A DNA stretch of 64,000 nucleotides from Actinokineospora pegani (GTDB taxonomy: Bacteria > Actinomycetota > Actinomycetes > Mycobacteriales > Pseudonocardiaceae): the NCBI RefSeq assembly GCF_009745975.1, contig NZ_WHOL01000117.1, positions 1 through 64,000 on the forward strand, written 5' to 3'. How positions within the stretch are numbered: the stretch's first letter is position 1; every line of letters starts with the position of its first letter. A program made the position numbers and the translations under genes. The notes under the pieces were generated by a model, which searched no databases, had not been told where the DNA came from, and worked only from the letters and a program-made list of their open reading frames with translations. Positions 1 to 8,865 of the stretch are shown here, one piece after another.

Positions 1-999
1 CCTAGATGAGTGATTCCGTGAAGGTGGTGTGAGGCGGGTCGGTGTCACCGCGTGGGAGGAGGGTGTTCAAGATCAATGTGTGACGAAAGAACTGAACACC
101 CTCCTGACCGCACTCTACGTGCTCATCGATGACCATGTCGTGCCGCCCCGCACCGGGCGTGGCCGCCGACCAGTGTTGACCGACAGTGAGCTGATCACCC
201 TGGCCGTGGCCCAGGTGCTGCAACGTCACCACAGTGAACGCCGCTGGATCCGCCACATCCGGACCAACCCCGCATGGCGGGAGATGTTCCCCGCGATGCT
301 CACCCAGTCCGGCTACCACAAACGCCTGAAAACAGCGCAACCATTGCTGTGCAAGGCGATCATGACCCTGGCCGCGTGCTGCCCGTCGTGGTTCGACGAC
401 CTGTGGATCACCGACGCCACCCCCGTGCCCTGCGGCATGTCCCGGGAAACGGTGAAACGCTCCGACCTGGCCGGACACGCCGGCTACGGCTACTGCGCGT
501 CACACTCCCGGTGGTACTGGGGCCTCAAGCTCTACCTCGTCTGCGCCGGCGACGGGATGCCGATCATGTGGTGCCTGGCCACCCCGAAACTCGGCGAACG
601 CGAAGTCCTCGCCGCCCTGCTCGAACGCGACCACCACCTCATCCGCGAAGGCCAAATCCTGCTGGCGGACAAAGGATTCGCCGGGAAAGCCTTCAAGAAC
701 CCGACCGAAGCCATGGGGCTTGACCTGCTGCGCCCCGACCGCAAGGACGAGACCTACCGCAACGGCAACCTCGGCGGCATCCGCCAACGCATCGAATCGG
801 TCAACCAGACCCTCAAAGGCCAACTCGACCTCGAAGCACACGGCGGACGCACCCCCGCAGGGGTGTTCACCCGCATCGCCCAACGCCTGCTCGCCATGGC
901 CACCGCCATCTGGCACAACTGGAACACCGGCCTGACCAGCAAACGATCACTGACCACCTACGACCACTAACACCAACTTCACGGAATCACTCATCTAGG
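1..999 (+). mobile_element. IS982-family insertion sequence, apparently complete
   Basis: A single transposase gene lies between terminal inverted repeats at 1-29 and 971-999 that match at 28 of 29 positions (the one difference is at base 24 of the left end). Both ends begin CCTAGATGAG when read inward. The total length of about 1.0 kb and one uninterrupted transposase frame fit an intact IS982 element. The left end coincides with the window edge, so the target-site duplication cannot be checked and a few more terminal bases could exist. The right end reaches into the 3' end of the neighbouring beta-lactamase-like gene. Confidence 0.9.
80..970 (+). CDS. IS982-family DDE transposase
   Basis: Cuts and joins the element ends during transposition. 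The catalytic DDE-type residues are visible as the D of TDATPVPCG, the D of LLADKGFAG and the E of RIESVNQTLKGQ. The family signatures SRETVKRSDLAG and GYCASHSRWYWGLKLYLV lie between the first two, and HNWNTG close to the C-terminus is also typical. The GTG at 80 gives 296 residues, the usual family length; a GTG at 29 would add 17 residues and would overlap the left terminal repeat. A purine-rich stretch around 50-62 is rather far upstream for an ideal ribosome site. No frameshift or internal stop is seen, so the element may be mobile. Confidence 0.88.
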   Translation: MTKELNTLLTALYVLIDDHVVPPRTGRGRRPVLTDSELITLAVAQVLQRHHSERRWIRHIRTNPAWREMFPAMLTQSGYHKRLKTAQPLLCKAIMTLAACCPSWFDDLWITDATPVPCGMSRETVKRSDLAGHAGYGYCASHSRWYWGLKLYLVCAGDGMPIMWCLATPKLGEREVLAALLERDHHLIREGQILLADKGFAGKAFKNPTEAMGLDLLRPDRKDETYRNGNLGGIRQRIESVNQTLKGQLDLEAHGGRTPAGVFTRIAQRLLAMATAIWHNWNTGLTSKRSLTTYDH

Positions 1000-2107
1000 C
1001 GAGAGCCCCGTAGGCGAGGACGTCGGCGTCGTGGGCCAGTCTGGGGCCCGCCGGGGAGGTCCAGAGGTGTTGGGTGAGCAGGACTGTGGTCACGTCGAGC
1101 TCCGGGTCCATCCTGGACGAAGTCCCCAGGCCACCGTCCCAGCCGAAGCGGCCCGGCGACATGAACACGTCGGTGCGGCGCAGGACCACCGACACGCCGA
1201 AGCCCCAGGTGAACGCCGTGAAGTCCAGGAAGCCCGTGTCGACCTTCTGCTCGTCGGTCAACTGGTCCGAGGTCATCAGGGCGACCGACGCGGGTGACAG
1301 CACGTCCCCGCCGCCCGCGAGCAGCATTCGGCCGAAGCGCAGGTAGTCGTCCACCGTGGACACCAGGCCGCCCGCGCCCGACTCCAGGGCCGGAGGCCGC
1401 GACCACGCGCCCCCGGGCGGGTCGAAGACGTCGTCGCCCAGGTAGCTGGTGCTCAGGCGGGGGAGGTCCGCCTGGTCGACGGAGAAACCGGTGTCGACCA
1501 TCCCGAGCGGGTCGAAGACGCGCTCGCGCATGAACGCGCCGAGGGAGGCGCCCGCGGCCCGCTGGACCAGGATGCCCAGCACGTCGTAGGCGGTGTTGTA
1601 GAACCACCGGGAGCCCGGCTGCGCCATCAGCGGCACCGAGCCCAGTCGCGCCATGTACTCGTCGGGGGCGTGCGTCTCGTCGGGGCGCGGGGGGCCGACC
1701 GGGAAGCCCGCGTCCGCCAGCAGGGCCTGCACGGGGTAGACGTCCGGGCCGTCGAGGAGTTGGCCGTGGCCGAAGGTGGAGTTCATCAGGTCGCGGACCG
1801 TGATGGGGCGGGCCAGGGGCTCGGTGTCCAGTCCGGACAGCGAGCGCAGGACCGGGACGCCCGCCAGCTCGGGGAGCCAGGGGTCGACCGGGTCGTCGAG
1901 GCGCAGAACGGTGTCCTCGACCAGGCACAGGGCCGCGACGGCGGTGACCGGCTTGGTCATGGACGAGATGCGGAAGATCGAGTCCCGGGTGAGCCCGCCA
2001 GTGCAGGTCACGTGGGTCTCGCCCGCGCGGTCCACGGCCGCGACCAGGGGGACGGCGGTGCGCGCGAGCCGGGTTCGCCAGCGGTCGAGCCGGGGTGCCG
2101 AGAACAT
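995..2107 (-). CDS. Serine beta-lactamase-like hydrolase, C-terminus altered by IS insertion
   Basis: A 370-residue protein of the class C beta-lactamase / penicillin-binding-protein-like esterase family. The nucleophile motif S49-M-T-K52 lies in RISSMTKPVTA and the probable general base is Y170 in WFYNTAYDVLG. No signal peptide is visible, which suggests a cytoplasmic esterase or peptidase rather than a secreted antibiotic-resistance enzyme. The stop codon (995-997) and one base of the last sense codon belong to the right inverted repeat of the adjoining IS982 element. The natural C-terminus has therefore probably been replaced or shortened by a few residues; the catalytic part is intact. 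The substrate cannot be told from sequence. Confidence 0.85.
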   Translation of the reverse strand: MFSAPRLDRWRTRLARTAVPLVAAVDRAGETHVTCTGGLTRDSIFRISSMTKPVTAVAALCLVEDTVLRLDDPVDPWLPELAGVPVLRSLSGLDTEPLARPITVRDLMNSTFGHGQLLDGPDVYPVQALLADAGFPVGPPRPDETHAPDEYMARLGSVPLMAQPGSRWFYNTAYDVLGILVQRAAGASLGAFMRERVFDPLGMVDTGFSVDQADLPRLSTSYLGDDVFDPPGGAWSRPPALESGAGGLVSTVDDYLRFGRMLLAGGGDVLSPASVALMTSDQLTDEQKVDTGFLDFTAFTWGFGVSVVLRRTDVFMSPGRFGWDGGLGTSSRMDPELDVTTVLLTQHLWTSPAGPRLAHDADVLAYGALA

Positions 2108-2177
2108 GCGGGCAACCTACGCCCACCTGCGCGGAACCGGAATTGTCAGACCCCTGCGGTTGACTGACCGCATGAGA

Positions 2178-3017
2178 TCAGAGGCGCACCCCGCGGGCCG
2201 CCAGCCACGGCACCGGGTTCATCTTGCGGCCGCTGGCGTCCCAGATCTCCAGGTGCAGGTGCGGGCCGGTCGACTGGCCGCGGTTGCCGATGTGGGCGAT
2301 CAACTGGCCCGCCTTGACCTTCTGGCCCTCGCGGACCACGTAGTCGTTGACGTGGCCGTACACCGCGACGGTGCCGTCGTTGTGCTGGACGCGGACCCAG
2401 AGGCCGAAGCCGGAGGCGGGGCCGACCTCGGCCACCACGCCGTCGGCGATGGACACGATCGGGGTACCGATCCGGTTGGCGATGTCCACGCCGTAGTGCG
2501 TGACGCCCCAGCGGGCGCCGAAGCCGGAGGTGAAGGTGCCCTGGGCCGGGGAGACGAGCTTGGGCCGCTTGGCCTCTTCCTCGGCGGCCTTGCGGGCGGC
2601 GGCGCGCTGGTCACGGGCCTCGATGACGCGCTCGGTGGCGGCCATCTTCTCGGCCTCGACGAAGGCGTCGGTCGCCTCGTCGGTCTGCAGCAGCTCGGGG
2701 GTGGTGCCCGCCGCGATCCGGGGCTTGGCGTCGCCGCCCATGCCAATCGCGGAAGTCGCGTTTCGAACACCGGCCAACGGGACAACCTCATCAGAGGCGG
2801 ACGCGTCACCCGCGGCGGCGGCTGATTGGAGGGTCTGGCCCGCGGCGGCGGCGGCGAAGGCGCCGAGCGCGACAGCGGCGACGACCACCCGGCCGCGCAG
2901 GGCGGACGAGGGCGGGGCGATCCGGTGGGCGCCGCGGATGCGGTTCGAGGGTCGTTCGAGCGCCTCGTCGAGTGCGGTGAACTCCTGTTCACCGCCGGTG
3001 GAGCGATGTCGAGACAA
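2178..3017 (-). CDS. Membrane-anchored M23 family peptidoglycan peptidase
   Basis: A 279-residue LytM-type zinc endopeptidase that should cleave peptide cross-links in the cell wall. Order: a cytoplasmic N-terminus, one hydrophobic segment (about 43-65), an alanine/glutamate-rich helical linker (about 115-152) and the catalytic domain (about 157-275). Zinc and catalytic residues are H174 and D178 (THYGVDIA), H222 (YGHVND) and H253/H255 (GPHLHLEIW). All expected ligands are present, so it is probably active. It corresponds in position to Rv0950c of M. tuberculosis, which also lies next to sucCD. It is transcribed away from a long non-coding leader with possible MtrA-type boxes. Confidence 0.92.
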   Translation of the reverse strand: MSRHRSTGGEQEFTALDEALERPSNRIRGAHRIAPPSSALRGRVVVAAVALGAFAAAAAGQTLQSAAAAGDASASDEVVPLAGVRNATSAIGMGGDAKPRIAAGTTPELLQTDEATDAFVEAEKMAATERVIEARDQRAAARKAAEEEAKRPKLVSPAQGTFTSGFGARWGVTHYGVDIANRIGTPIVSIADGVVAEVGPASGFGLWVRVQHNDGTVAVYGHVNDYVVREGQKVKAGQLIAHIGNRGQSTGPHLHLEIWDASGRKMNPVPWLAARGVRL

Positions 3018-3146
3018 GATCTAGCCTTCCGCCTTCGGGGGACCGGCTGGGTGCGCCGCGCTCGCGGGGGACGAGCTTCGCGGCGGGGACCACCAGGCGG
3101 GGGACCTGGCCGGGTCGGCGGTGGTGCTGCCTACCCCGATCCCGTT

Positions 3147-3163
3147 CGTGACCGGACTGTGAC
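3147..3163 (-). promoter_or_regulatory. Possible MtrA-type direct repeat upstream of M23 peptidase
   Basis: Read toward the peptidase gene, the sequence is GTCACAgtccgGTCACG: two GTCAC half-sites on the same face of the helix, 11 bases apart, about 130 bases upstream of the start codon. MtrA, the cell-wall response regulator of actinobacteria, binds direct repeats of this kind and controls wall hydrolases. The assignment is inference from motif and context. Confidence 0.3.
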
Positions 3164-3285
3164 AACGGACCCGGGGACAGTAACGGGGGGGTGGCGAGCG
3201 GGGCAACAGCAGCGGATAAGACCACACATGGCCTGAATCGGCAAAAACACGACAGCCAGCGGCTACTACGCAAAGTAAGACGACA

Positions 3286-3304
3286 GTCACAGCGCAATTG
3301 TGAC
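3286..3304. promoter_or_regulatory. Inverted GTCACA repeat, possible MtrA-type site
   Basis: GTCACA at 3286-3291 and TGTGAC at 3299-3304 form a perfect inverted repeat with a 7-base spacer. The left arm continues as GTCACAGCG, the core of the published mycobacterial MtrA motif as remembered. It lies in the AT-richer part of the intergenic region. Confidence 0.3.
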
Positions 3305-3598
3305 GCGCATCACGTGTCAAACGCCCTCACGGAGGCAACCAGGCCCGCGATCACGCGTCTTGGAACAGCCGTTCGCGCAGAAGTGATCTTGCCACTCCGC
3401 GCGCCGGAGGTTCAACTCTCTACTACCCATCCTCGTGTGCCGGTCAAACAGATTTCGACCCACCAGTTCGAGAGTGCGCGACAAAGTGGCTCACGTCACT
3501 CACCCAAGCGTGTGAAGCTGAGGGGCGACTTGGACATTCCCCGCCGCGGCAAGCGCTGACGGGGCGCGCGGGCGATCACCATTGCTACCTTGGCGTCG

Positions 3599-5389
3599 AT
3601 GAACTCGCGGACCCGAACACCACCGAGCCCGGCCGGGGCGGACGCGCGGACCCGGCCGGTGGCGGTGGCGGGCGAGCGCATCGCCGCCGCCGAGGTCCCC
3701 ACCCGGCTGTGGGCGGGCCTCGGCCTCGCGGCCGCGGCCGCCGCGCTGCAGGTCGCAGGCCCCGCCGCCGGTCTGCTGCGCGACCAGCCCGCCCCCGGGT
3801 TCGCCGCCTTCCCGCTGCTCGTCCTGCTGGCCGTCGCGCCGCCGGTGGCCGCGGCCGCCTTCATCGCCGCGGGCCGCGCGGTGGTCGCGGGCGGCGTGCT
3901 GCTCGGCGCGGCGCTGACCGCCCCCGGCCGGGCGCTGCTGGACCTGCAACTGGCGGTCGACCCGCTGCGCGCCTCGCGGCCGGAGCTCGCGGTGCCGACC
4001 AGCCTGAGCCCGCTCGAACCGGCCACCGGGCTGTGGCTGCTGGTCGCGGGCCACGTGCTGCTCGTCGTCGCGGGCGCGCTGGCCGCGGGCCGCGCGGGCG
4101 CGGTGCCGGGGTCGGCGTTCTCCGCCGAGTTCGACGACGAGTCCGCCGAGCGCTCCGGCCGGGCCCGAGGGCGCGCGCTGCTGGTGGCGCTGGCCGCCGC
4201 CGCGGTCGCCGCCGTCGGCCTGCTGCTGTCGCCGTTCACCTCGACCGACGCCTACCAACTGGCCGCGAACGTGGTCGACAGCCCGTTCCCGGCGGGCGCG
4301 GGCATGCTCGTGCTCGCCGCCGTCACCGCCTTCGCCTGCGTGTTCGGCGCGGGCTCGGCCCGGCCCGCGGTCGCCAGGGGTGTGCCGCTCGGCCTGGCCC
4401 TGGGCGTCGCCGCCGTGACCGTGCCGCAGATCGCCGCCGGGCTCACCGTCGAGCGCCTAGACCCGGCCCCCGGCCCGTACCTGGGCCTGGGCGCGGTGCT
4501 GCTGCTGTGCCTGTACGTGTTCGCCACCGCCCGCGCCGACACCGCCGACAGCGGCCCGGACGAGACCGCCGTCGACCTGTCCGCGGGCAGGCTGGGCGTC
4601 GTCGCCGGGGTCCTCGGCGTGCTGACCGGCGTGGCCTGCCTGGCCGCCGCCGCCAGCGCGCAGCTGGTCGTCGGCGAGGGCATCGAGATGCCGGAGACGG
4701 TGGCGGAGCGGCTGTTCGTGCCCGCCGGGGTCGTCGTGCTGGTGCTGGCCGCGCTGGTGCTCGTGCCCTCGGCCTCGGCCACCGTGCGGCCCGCGCTGGC
4801 CGTGTCGCTGGCGGGCGTGCCGCTCGTCGCGGCGGCCACCCTCGACTCGGCGTTCACCGCCACCGGCGTGAGCGCGGAGATCACCGCGGGGGCGGGCGTG
4901 TGGTTCGCGATCGCCGCGCTGCTGCTGGCCGCGGCGTGCGCCGTGGTCGCCGGGCTGGCGGGCGGGGCCGAGCGCGACGACGTCGACCTGACCCAGCGCA
5001 CCGCCAACCTCGGCGTCGCCGGGCCGGTCGCGGCGGCGGCGCTGTTCGCCATCGGCGCCTTCGGCACGCCGACGACGCGGGCGCCCGAGCTGGTGCCCGC
5101 GGGCGTCTGGTCGCAGTTCCGGCTGACCTCCTGGGGGCTGCTGCTGGCCCTCGTCGTCGTCCTGGCCGTCGCGGCGCTGGCGCCGTGGTCGCGCCCGCAG
5201 CGCGCGGCCGGGCTGCTCTCGGGCGCCGCCGCGGTGGTGGCCGTGCGGGCGCTGGAGTACCCGCTGACCTCCGGCCGGGCCGCCGACGCGAGCCCGGGGC
5301 CGGGCCTGTGGGTCGCGCTGGCCTGCCTGGCGGCGCTGCTGGTCGGCGCCTTCATCACGGGCACGGCCAGGGGCGGTGCGCGCCGGTGA
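3599..5389 (+). CDS. Polytopic integral membrane protein of unknown function
   Basis: A 596-residue protein that is almost entirely hydrophobic after a charged 35-residue cytoplasmic N-terminus. By eye there are about fourteen membrane-spanning segments separated by very short loops, with the two longest hydrophilic loops near residues 175-195 and 310-330. No conserved transporter or enzyme motif is recognised. The start is set at ATG 3599. A TTG nine bases upstream is possible, but no ribosome site is seen for either. A TACCTT sequence at 3586-3591 could be a -10 element that makes the message nearly leaderless. The stop overlaps the next gene by four bases (GTGA), so the two are translationally coupled. 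Confidence 0.8.
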   Translation: MNSRTRTPPSPAGADARTRPVAVAGERIAAAEVPTRLWAGLGLAAAAAALQVAGPAAGLLRDQPAPGFAAFPLLVLLAVAPPVAAAAFIAAGRAVVAGGVLLGAALTAPGRALLDLQLAVDPLRASRPELAVPTSLSPLEPATGLWLLVAGHVLLVVAGALAAGRAGAVPGSAFSAEFDDESAERSGRARGRALLVALAAAAVAAVGLLLSPFTSTDAYQLAANVVDSPFPAGAGMLVLAAVTAFACVFGAGSARPAVARGVPLGLALGVAAVTVPQIAAGLTVERLDPAPGPYLGLGAVLLLCLYVFATARADTADSGPDETAVDLSAGRLGVVAGVLGVLTGVACLAAAASAQLVVGEGIEMPETVAERLFVPAGVVVLVLAALVLVPSASATVRPALAVSLAGVPLVAAATLDSAFTATGVSAEITAGAGVWFAIAALLLAAACAVVAGLAGGAERDDVDLTQRTANLGVAGPVAAAALFAIGAFGTPTTRAPELVPAGVWSQFRLTSWGLLLALVVVLAVAALAPWSRPQRAAGLLSGAAAVVAVRALEYPLTSGRAADASPGPGLWVALACLAALLVGAFITGTARGGARR

Positions 5390-5661
5390 GGCTGCGGGTC
5401 GTCGTCGCGGAACTGGGCCCGGCCGAGGTGCACGCCGTGGCCAGGGAGCTGCGCGACGCGGGCGTCGAGGTCATCTACACCGGACCGGTCGCCGAACCGG
5501 CGCAGGTCGTGGCCACCGCCCTCCAGGAGGACGCCGACGCCGTCGCTGTCGGCGAGCGGGTCGACGAGGTGCGCGGGCTGCTCGCCGGGGCGGACGCGGA
5601 CGACGTTGTCGCCCTCCCCCTCGACGAGGTCCTGAACTGGGCGAACACCACCCCGGGGTGA
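5386..5661 (+). CDS. Small degenerate cobalamin-binding-domain-like protein
   Basis: A 91-residue protein resembling the first part of the B12-binding domain of methylmalonyl-CoA mutase and related small subunits (RVVVAELG, then LRDAGVEVIYTG, then ALQEDADAVAVG). The cobalt-ligating DxHxxG motif is degraded to EVHAVA: the histidine remains but the aspartate and glycine are lost. The domain is also shorter than the usual 130 residues, and the later S-x-L and GG motifs are absent. Cobalamin binding is therefore doubtful. The GTG start overlaps the stop of the upstream membrane-protein gene (GTGA), which fixes the start. sucC follows 142 bases downstream, so a link to methylmalonyl-CoA or succinyl-CoA metabolism is possible but unproven. 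Confidence 0.75.
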   Translation: MRLRVVVAELGPAEVHAVARELRDAGVEVIYTGPVAEPAQVVATALQEDADAVAVGERVDEVRGLLAGADADDVVALPLDEVLNWANTTPG

Positions 5662-5803
5662 GCACCGCCACGCCCGGTGATGGAACTCACGACCCCCCGT
5701 GACCTACCTCACCAGGTGCGGCGTGTCAACGGAAATCCCACCTCGCTAGGGTCTCTTGACGTCCGACAGCAGCACGTCGACACCGTAGTCAGGAGACTGT
5801 CGA

Positions 5804-6970
5804 GTGGACCTGTACGAGTACCAGGCGAAGGACCTCTTCGCCGCCCACGGGGTCCCGGTCCTCCCGGGCGACGTGGCGAGCACGCCCGAGGAAGCCCGCG
5901 CCATCGCGGAGAAGCTCGGGCAGACCGTTGTCATCAAGTCGCAGGTCAAGACCGGTGGTCGGGGCAAGGCGGGCGGCGTGAAGCTCGCCGACGACCCGGC
6001 CGACGCGCAGACCAAGGCCGAGGCCATCCTCGGCCTGGACATCAAGGGTCACATCACCCGCAAGGTGCTCGTGACCGTGGCGTCCGACATCGCGGAGGAG
6101 TACTACTTCTCCTTCCTGCTCGACCGCACCAACCGGACCTTCCTCGCCATGGCCTCGGCCGAGGGCGGCGTGGAGATCGAGCAGCTGGCCGTCGAGCGCC
6201 CCGAGGCGCTGGCCAAGATCGCGATCGACGCCATCACCGGCGTCGACCTGGCCAAGGCCAAGGAGATCGTGGCCGCGGGCAAGTTCCCCGAGGCCATCGC
6301 CGACCAGGCCGCCGAGGTCGTCGTCAAGCTGTGGGAGACCTTCGTCAGCGAGGACGCGACCCTCGTCGAGGTCAACCCGCTGGTGCGCGACCCCCAGGAC
6401 AAGGTCATCGCCCTCGACGGCAAGGTCACCCTGGACGAGAACGCGGGCTTCCGGCACCCGGCCCACGCCGACCTGGTCGACCAGGAGGCGGAGGACCCGC
6501 TGGAGGCCGCGGCCAAGGCCAAGGACCTCAACTACGTCAAGCTCGACGGCGAGGTCGGCATCATCGGCAACGGCGCCGGTCTGGTCATGTCCACCCTCGA
6601 CGTGGTGGCCTACGCGGGCGAGAAGCACAAGGGCGTCAAGCCCGCGAACTTCCTCGACATCGGCGGCGGCGCCTCGGCCGAGGTGATGGCCAACGGGCTC
6701 AACATCATCCTGGGCGACACCGACGTCAAGTCGGTCTTCGTCAACGTATTCGGCGGCATCACCTCCTGCGACGCGGTGGCCAACGGCATCGTCTCCGCCC
6801 TGGACATCCTGGGCGACAAGGCCACCAAGCCGCTGGTCGTCCGCCTCGACGGCAACAACGTCGAGGAGGGCCGCCGCATCCTGGCTGAGGCCAACCACCC
6901 CTTGGTGACCGTTGTGGACACCATGGACAACGCGGCCGACAAGGCCGCCGAGCTCGCGGCTGGGGCGTGA
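5804..6970 (+). CDS. sucC: Succinyl-CoA synthetase (ADP-forming) beta subunit
   Basis: A 388-residue subunit of the TCA-cycle enzyme that converts succinyl-CoA, ADP (or GDP) and phosphate to succinate, CoA and ATP (or GTP). An N-terminal ATP-grasp domain begins [15 protein letters not shown] and contains the GGRGKAGGV nucleotide-binding loop. The C-terminal ligase domain carries [12 protein letters not shown] and [16 protein letters not shown]. Length is normal for the family. The GTG start at 5804 is supported by AGGAG at 5791-5795 with an 8-base spacer. sucD follows after six bases, so both subunits come from one message. Confidence 0.97.
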   Translation: MDLYEYQAKDLFAAHGVPVLPGDVASTPEEARAIAEKLGQTVVIKSQVKTGGRGKAGGVKLADDPADAQTKAEAILGLDIKGHITRKVLVTVASDIAEEYYFSFLLDRTNRTFLAMASAEGGVEIEQLAVERPEALAKIAIDAITGVDLAKAKEIVAAGKFPEAIADQAAEVVVKLWETFVSEDATLVEVNPLVRDPQDKVIALDGKVTLDENAGFRHPAHADLVDQEAEDPLEAAAKAKDLNYVKLDGEVGIIGNGAGLVMSTLDVVAYAGEKHKGVKPANFLDIGGGASAEVMANGLNIILGDTDVKSVFVNVFGGITSCDAVANGIVSALDILGDKATKPLVVRLDGNNVEEGRRILAEANHPLVTVVDTMDNAADKAAELAAGA

Positions 6971-6976
6971 CCTGAG

Positions 6977-7864
6977 ATGGCAATCTTCCTCACTGAGAAC
7001 TCCAAGGTCATCGTCCAGGGCATCACCGGGTCCGAGGGCACCAAGCACACGACCCGGATGCTCAAGTCCGGCACGACCATCGTCGGCGGGGTGAACCCGC
7101 GCAAGGCGGGCACCAAGGTCGAGATCGAGGGCCAGGCGCTGCCGGTGTTCGCCACCGTCGCCGAGGCCATGGAGGCCACCGGCGCCGACGTCACCGTCAT
7201 CTTCGTGCCGCCGAAGTTCGCCAAGGACGCCGTCATCGAGGCGATCGACGCGGGCATCGGCCTGGCCGTGGTCATCACCGAGGGCATCCCGGTGCACGAC
7301 TCGGCGTACTTCTGGGCGCACGCGGTGGCCACGGGCAACAAGACCCGGATCATCGGCCCGAACTGCCCCGGCCTGATCTCCCCCGGGAAGTCCAACGCGG
7401 GCATCATCCCGGCGAACATCACCGGCCCCGGCAAGATCGGCCTGGTGTCCAAGTCGGGCACGCTGACCTACCAGATGATGTACGAGCTCAACGACATCGG
7501 CTTCTCCTCGGCCGTGGGCATCGGCGGCGACCCGATCATCGGGACCACGCACATCGACGCCCTGGCCGCGTTCGAGGCGGACCCGGAGACCGAGCTCATC
7601 GTCATGATCGGCGAGATCGGCGGCGACGCCGAGGAGCGCGCGGCGGCCTACATCAAGGACAACGTCACCAAGCCGGTCGTCGGCTACGTGGCGGGCTTCA
7701 CCGCCCCCGAGGGCAAGACGATGGGCCACGCGGGCGCCATCGTCTCCGGCTCGGCGGGCACCGCGCAGGCCAAGAAGGAGGCCCTCGAGGCCGCCGGGGT
7801 CAAGGTCGGCAAGACGCCGTCGGAGACCGCGGCGCTGGCTCGTGAGCTGTTCAACGCCAAGTAG
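6977..7864 (+). CDS. sucD: Succinyl-CoA synthetase alpha subunit
   Basis: A 295-residue partner of SucC. It has the N-terminal CoA-binding Rossmann domain ([15 protein letters not shown]) and the C-terminal ligase domain. The phosphorylated catalytic histidine is H251 in the motif [29 protein letters not shown] and [18 protein letters not shown] are typical of the family. The product forms the cytoplasmic alpha/beta enzyme with SucC. A perfect 14-base palindromic terminator follows the stop. Confidence 0.97.
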   Translation: MAIFLTENSKVIVQGITGSEGTKHTTRMLKSGTTIVGGVNPRKAGTKVEIEGQALPVFATVAEAMEATGADVTVIFVPPKFAKDAVIEAIDAGIGLAVVITEGIPVHDSAYFWAHAVATGNKTRIIGPNCPGLISPGKSNAGIIPANITGPGKIGLVSKSGTLTYQMMYELNDIGFSSAVGIGGDPIIGTTHIDALAAFEADPETELIVMIGEIGGDAEERAAAYIKDNVTKPVVGYVAGFTAPEGKTMGHAGAIVSGSAGTAQAKKEALEAAGVKVGKTPSETAALARELFNAK

Positions 7865-7880
7865 CGCGTCCAGTCACACC

Positions 7881-7908
7881 GGCGGGGGCCGGGCGCCCGG
7901 CCCCCGCC
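7881..7908 (+). terminator. Terminator after sucCD
   Basis: A perfect 14-base inverted repeat (7881-7894 with 7895-7908) made almost entirely of G and C, 17 bases after the sucD stop. It has no T-tract, as is common in high-GC actinomycetes. Confidence 0.75.
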
Positions 7909-8081
7909 GCGCTGTCGCAGGGGTGATCACCTGGGCCGGCGGTGGTGTACCGTCCGGCACGGATTCGTTTCGCGTTGGGTGGAACCGGGGTACCCCGGGA
8001 ATCGTCCGAACGCCGGGCGGACTGTCGATGAGACCACCGAAGGCGCCCGGAACGCGGCGAGCGAGTCGAGGAGAGCACGCG

Positions 8082-8762
8082 ATGACCTATCCAGGCGGCG
8101 GCGCACCGGGTGGCTACCCCGGGCCGGGCCAGCAGCAACAGCCCGCCTTCGCCCCGGCGCAGCCGACAGGCCCCGGGGTGAAGCTGTCGCTGGCGCAGAT
8201 CCTCGCGCTGGTCGGCGCGGGCCTTGGCCTGTTGAACCTGTTCCTGGGCTTCGCCCCGGTCGGGTCCGGCGGCTCCGGGTTCTACGGCAACGTGGTCGGC
8301 TGGATCCCCGCGCTGCTGTTCATCGGCGGCGCGCTGAACCTGGCCGCGATCCTGCCGGGGGACAAGAAGCTGGGCCTGGCCCCCTCGGTCGTGACCGCGG
8401 GCGGTGCGCTGAGCTTCCTGTTCACGGTGTTCGCCATCGACGGCAGCCTGGGCACCGGCTCGGTGCTCATCCTGATCTTCGGCCTGATCCAGCTCGTGGT
8501 CGTGGTCGGCGCGTACCTGTTCGAGCTCGGGGTCATCAAGCCCCCGGCCCCCAAGCCGCAGGTGCCGCAGTACCCGCAGAGCAACCCGTTCCCGCCGCAG
8601 CCGGGCCAGCCCGGCGGCTTCAACCCGCCGTCCGGCCAGTTCCAGAGCCCCTACGGCCAGCCGCCGCCGGGCCAGCAGACCACCTTCGCCCCGCAGCAGG
8701 GCCAGTTCGGGACGCCCCCGGGCACCCCGCCGGGCGGGTACCCGCAGCAGCCCCAGCAGTAA
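8082..8762 (+). CDS. DUF5336 membrane protein (Rv0954-like)
   Basis: A 226-residue protein with a Gly/Pro/Gln-rich N-terminus, four membrane-spanning segments (about residues 33-150) and a long Pro/Gln-rich cytoplasmic tail (about 157-226) of repeated PxQxPF/GQ units. This layout and the gene's place between sucD and perM match Rv0954, the 34-kDa antigen-type protein of mycobacteria, reported to have a role in cell division and envelope function. The start at ATG 8082 has GAGGA about 11 bases upstream; longer in-frame starts would read through untranslated sequence. It is followed by its own T-tailed terminator. Confidence 0.85.
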   Translation: MTYPGGGAPGGYPGPGQQQQPAFAPAQPTGPGVKLSLAQILALVGAGLGLLNLFLGFAPVGSGGSGFYGNVVGWIPALLFIGGALNLAAILPGDKKLGLAPSVVTAGGALSFLFTVFAIDGSLGTGSVLILIFGLIQLVVVVGAYLFELGVIKPPAPKPQVPQYPQSNPFPPQPGQPGGFNPPSGQFQSPYGQPPPGQQTTFAPQQGQFGTPPGTPPGGYPQQPQQ

Positions 8763-8780
8763 GCGTTCCTGATCGGTGAA

Positions 8781-8805
8781 GGCGGGCCCCCGGGCCCGCC
8801 TTTTC
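8781..8805 (+). terminator. Intrinsic terminator after DUF5336 gene
   Basis: A 10-base stem AGGCGGGCCC / GGGCCCGCCT (8781-8790 with 8793-8802) followed immediately by a T-run. It starts 19 bases after the stop codon. Confidence 0.85.
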
Positions 8806-8865
8806 CGTTGTCCGGCCCCGGCGTGCCTCCGAGGTGGGCGCGCGCGGCGGTGCCACAGTGGGGGC

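Larger units (their letters stand above)
3018..3598. other. Long intergenic region between divergent cell-envelope genes
   Basis: About 580 bases with no convincing gene. The middle part (about 3240-3520) is clearly lower in GC than its surroundings. A 122-residue open frame on the plus strand at 3191-3559 lacks domain-like composition and a ribosome site and is taken as chance. The region contains two arrangements of the GTCAC motif (listed separately), consistent with a regulated promoter for the M23 peptidase. No terminator hairpin or known riboswitch could be built. Confidence 0.6.

Noticed and set aside
3191-3559. 122-residue plus-strand open frame in the intergenic region
   Set aside because: No ribosome site, no domain-like pattern, composition unlike real genes here; it lies across probable regulatory DNA.
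3018-3598. Possible c-di-AMP (ydaO) riboswitch upstream of the M23 peptidase
   Set aside because: Such switches precede wall hydrolases in actinobacteria, but the conserved 3' element and paired helices could not be found on the minus strand.
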